Positions 7,754-8,628 of a stretch of DNA of 8,628 bases are shown here, piece after piece; the first letter of the stretch is position 1, and each line of letters begins with the position of its first letter. The stretch lies in assembly GCA_030600135.1 (NCBI GenBank), contig JAUVMS010000113.1:1-8628 (forward strand), given 5' to 3'. This DNA comes from Hyphomicrobiales bacterium (lineage in GTDB: Bacteria > Pseudomonadota > Alphaproteobacteria > Rhizobiales > JAUVMS01). The position numbers were made by a program, and so were the translations under genes. The notes below the pieces were generated by a model. It worked only from the letters and a program-made list of their open reading frames with translations, made no database searches and had not been told where the DNA came from.

Positions 7754-7779
7754 GGGACGGGGGCGGTTTGCCCCGTCCC
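7754..7779. promoter_or_regulatory. GC-rich hairpin between binding-protein and small-permease genes
   Basis: A perfect 9-bp inverted repeat (GGGACGGGG at 7754-7762, CCCCGTCCC at 7771-7779) with an 8-base loop lies in the 74-base gap of the transporter operon. On the minus (coding) strand no T-run follows, so it does not look like a full terminator of the operon. On the plus strand it is followed by AATTTTT (7781-7787), like an intrinsic terminator for antisense transcription. In binding-protein operons, hairpins at this position often protect the upstream mRNA or cause partial termination, giving more binding protein than permease; that role here is inferred. Confidence 0.7.
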
Positions 7780-7806
7780 GAATTTTTCGTCTTCGACTGT
7801 GCGTCA

Positions 7807-8628
7807 CTAAAGGCCCAGCACCCGGTTACGTTGAGCGTAATAAGCGCCGTCGGACAGCTTCATCCAGCCACCTACGTCCGTGCGAGCCGTGACAAAGCTT
7901 TCGTGAACACGCTTGGCAAGGTCGCTGTGCGACACTGTTTCTTCAAACACTGCCGTGGCGGCTTCGCCGAAGCTCTCAAAAATTTCGTCGCTGAACTCGC
8001 GCAGCTTGATGCCATGCTCCGTGATCAGCTTAGCCAGGAAGGCGCCGTTGTTGGCATTGAACTCGGACATTGAGTAGACGTGCTCCTCGCCGCAGGCCGC
8101 CTTGATGATTTCCTGATCGGTCTTTGGCAGATCGGCCCAGAATTTGGCGTTCATACCGAACGACAACGTCGAACCGGGTTCGTGCATGCCCGGATAATAA
8201 TAGTACTTCGCCGCCTCGTAGAACTTCATGAAGTAGTCGTTCCACGGGCCGACCCATTCGGTTGCGTCAATCGCGCCGGACACCAGATTTTCGTAGATTT
8301 GTCCACCCGGCAATGAGACTGGCGATGCGCCAAGCTTGGCCATGACGTCGCCGCCGAGGCCGGGGATGCGCATCTTGAGACCCTTGAGATCGTCCGCCGT
8401 CTCGATTTCCTTGTTGAACCAGCCGCCCATCTGTACGCCGGTGCAACCGGACATGAGACACTTGAGCCCGAAGCCATCTGCGACCTCGTCCCAGAGCGCC
8501 TGGCCACCCATGTGTTGGATCCAGGCATTGAACTCATTATGGGTGAGGCCGAACGGCACGGAGGTGAAATACGCCCAGGCCGGATGCTTGCCCTTCCAGT
8601 AGTAGTCGGCGGCGTGATAGGCCTGAGC
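7807..8628 (-). CDS. TRAP transporter solute-binding protein, TakP-like 2-oxoacid type (partial, N-terminus outside window)
   Basis: This is the periplasmic ligand-binding subunit of the transporter. The frame is open to the window edge, giving 273 residues; the signal peptide and about 90 residues are missing. Similarity to the Rhodobacter TakP group is clear: VPFGLT (24-29), GVQMGGWF (64-71), the DctP-family carboxylate-binding Arg in LKGLKMRIPG (Arg87), DATEWVGP (121-128) and a YYYYPG run (142-147) followed by Glu150. As I recall TakP, its 2-oxoacid is held partly through a sodium ion bound by Glu214, Trp215 and Glu240. Here Glu124, Trp125 and Glu150 keep exactly that spacing, so a 2-oxoacid or similar carboxylate ligand is plausible. 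One oddity is Cys62 in SGCTG, where TakP has Asn as I recall it. The GTG at 8559 is an internal valine, not the start. It is the first gene of the dctPQM-type operon. Confidence 0.92.
   Translation of the reverse strand, partial: AQAYHAADYYWKGKHPAWAYFTSVPFGLTHNEFNAWIQHMGGQALWDEVADGFGLKCLMSGCTGVQMGGWFNKEIETADDLKGLKMRIPGLGGDVMAKLGASPVSLPGGQIYENLVSGAIDATEWVGPWNDYFMKFYEAAKYYYYPGMHEPGSTLSFGMNAKFWADLPKTDQEIIKAACGEEHVYSMSEFNANNGAFLAKLITEHGIKLREFSDEIFESFGEAATAVFEETVSHSDLAKRVHESFVTARTDVGGWMKLSDGAYYAQRNRVLGL

Noticed and set aside
8557..8559. GTG as the start of the solute-binding protein
   Set aside because: The frame continues upstream to the window edge with family-like residues (AQAYHAADYYWKG...), so this GTG encodes an internal valine.

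Overview
The window reads as a fragment of a fairly high-GC proteobacterial chromosome, most likely an alphaproteobacterium. This is inferred from the fused indolepyruvate:ferredoxin oxidoreductase type, the TakP-type TRAP transporter and the codon use; no rRNA or marker gene confirms it. All recognisable genes lie on the minus strand, so transcription runs from high to low coordinates. No tRNA, rRNA, CRISPR array or mobile element was seen.

Layout in transcription order. The right edge (8628-7807) holds most of a TRAP solute-binding protein of the TakP / 2-oxoacid type, cut by the window edge at its N-terminus. A 74-base gap follows, containing a strong GC-rich hairpin (7754-7779). Next is an unusually long TRAP small permease (7732-6671, 353 aa), and 23 bases later a very long TRAP large permease (6647-3984, 887 aa). 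The last ~335 residues of the large permease form a charged, helical, coiled-coil-like tail that ordinary TRAP permeases lack. These three genes look like one operon encoding a cation-coupled carboxylate importer.

After a 262-base gap (3983-3722) comes a complete 1166-aa fused indolepyruvate/2-oxoacid:ferredoxin oxidoreductase (3721-221). The gap holds a candidate promoter with three inverted repeats around it. At the left edge, a consensus -10 box and a strong ribosome-binding site precede an ATG at position 15, which suggests that a further minus-strand gene begins there (MALSI...).

Working model (inference): the binding protein keeps the TakP residues that hold a 2-oxoacid through a cation, and the neighbouring enzyme decarboxylates 2-oxoacids to acyl-CoA with reduction of ferredoxin. 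The cluster may therefore be an uptake-and-oxidation module for a 2-oxoacid, possibly an arylpyruvate. The least ordinary parts are the tail on the large permease, the extra membrane segments on the small permease, and the inverted repeats in the oxidoreductase leader.
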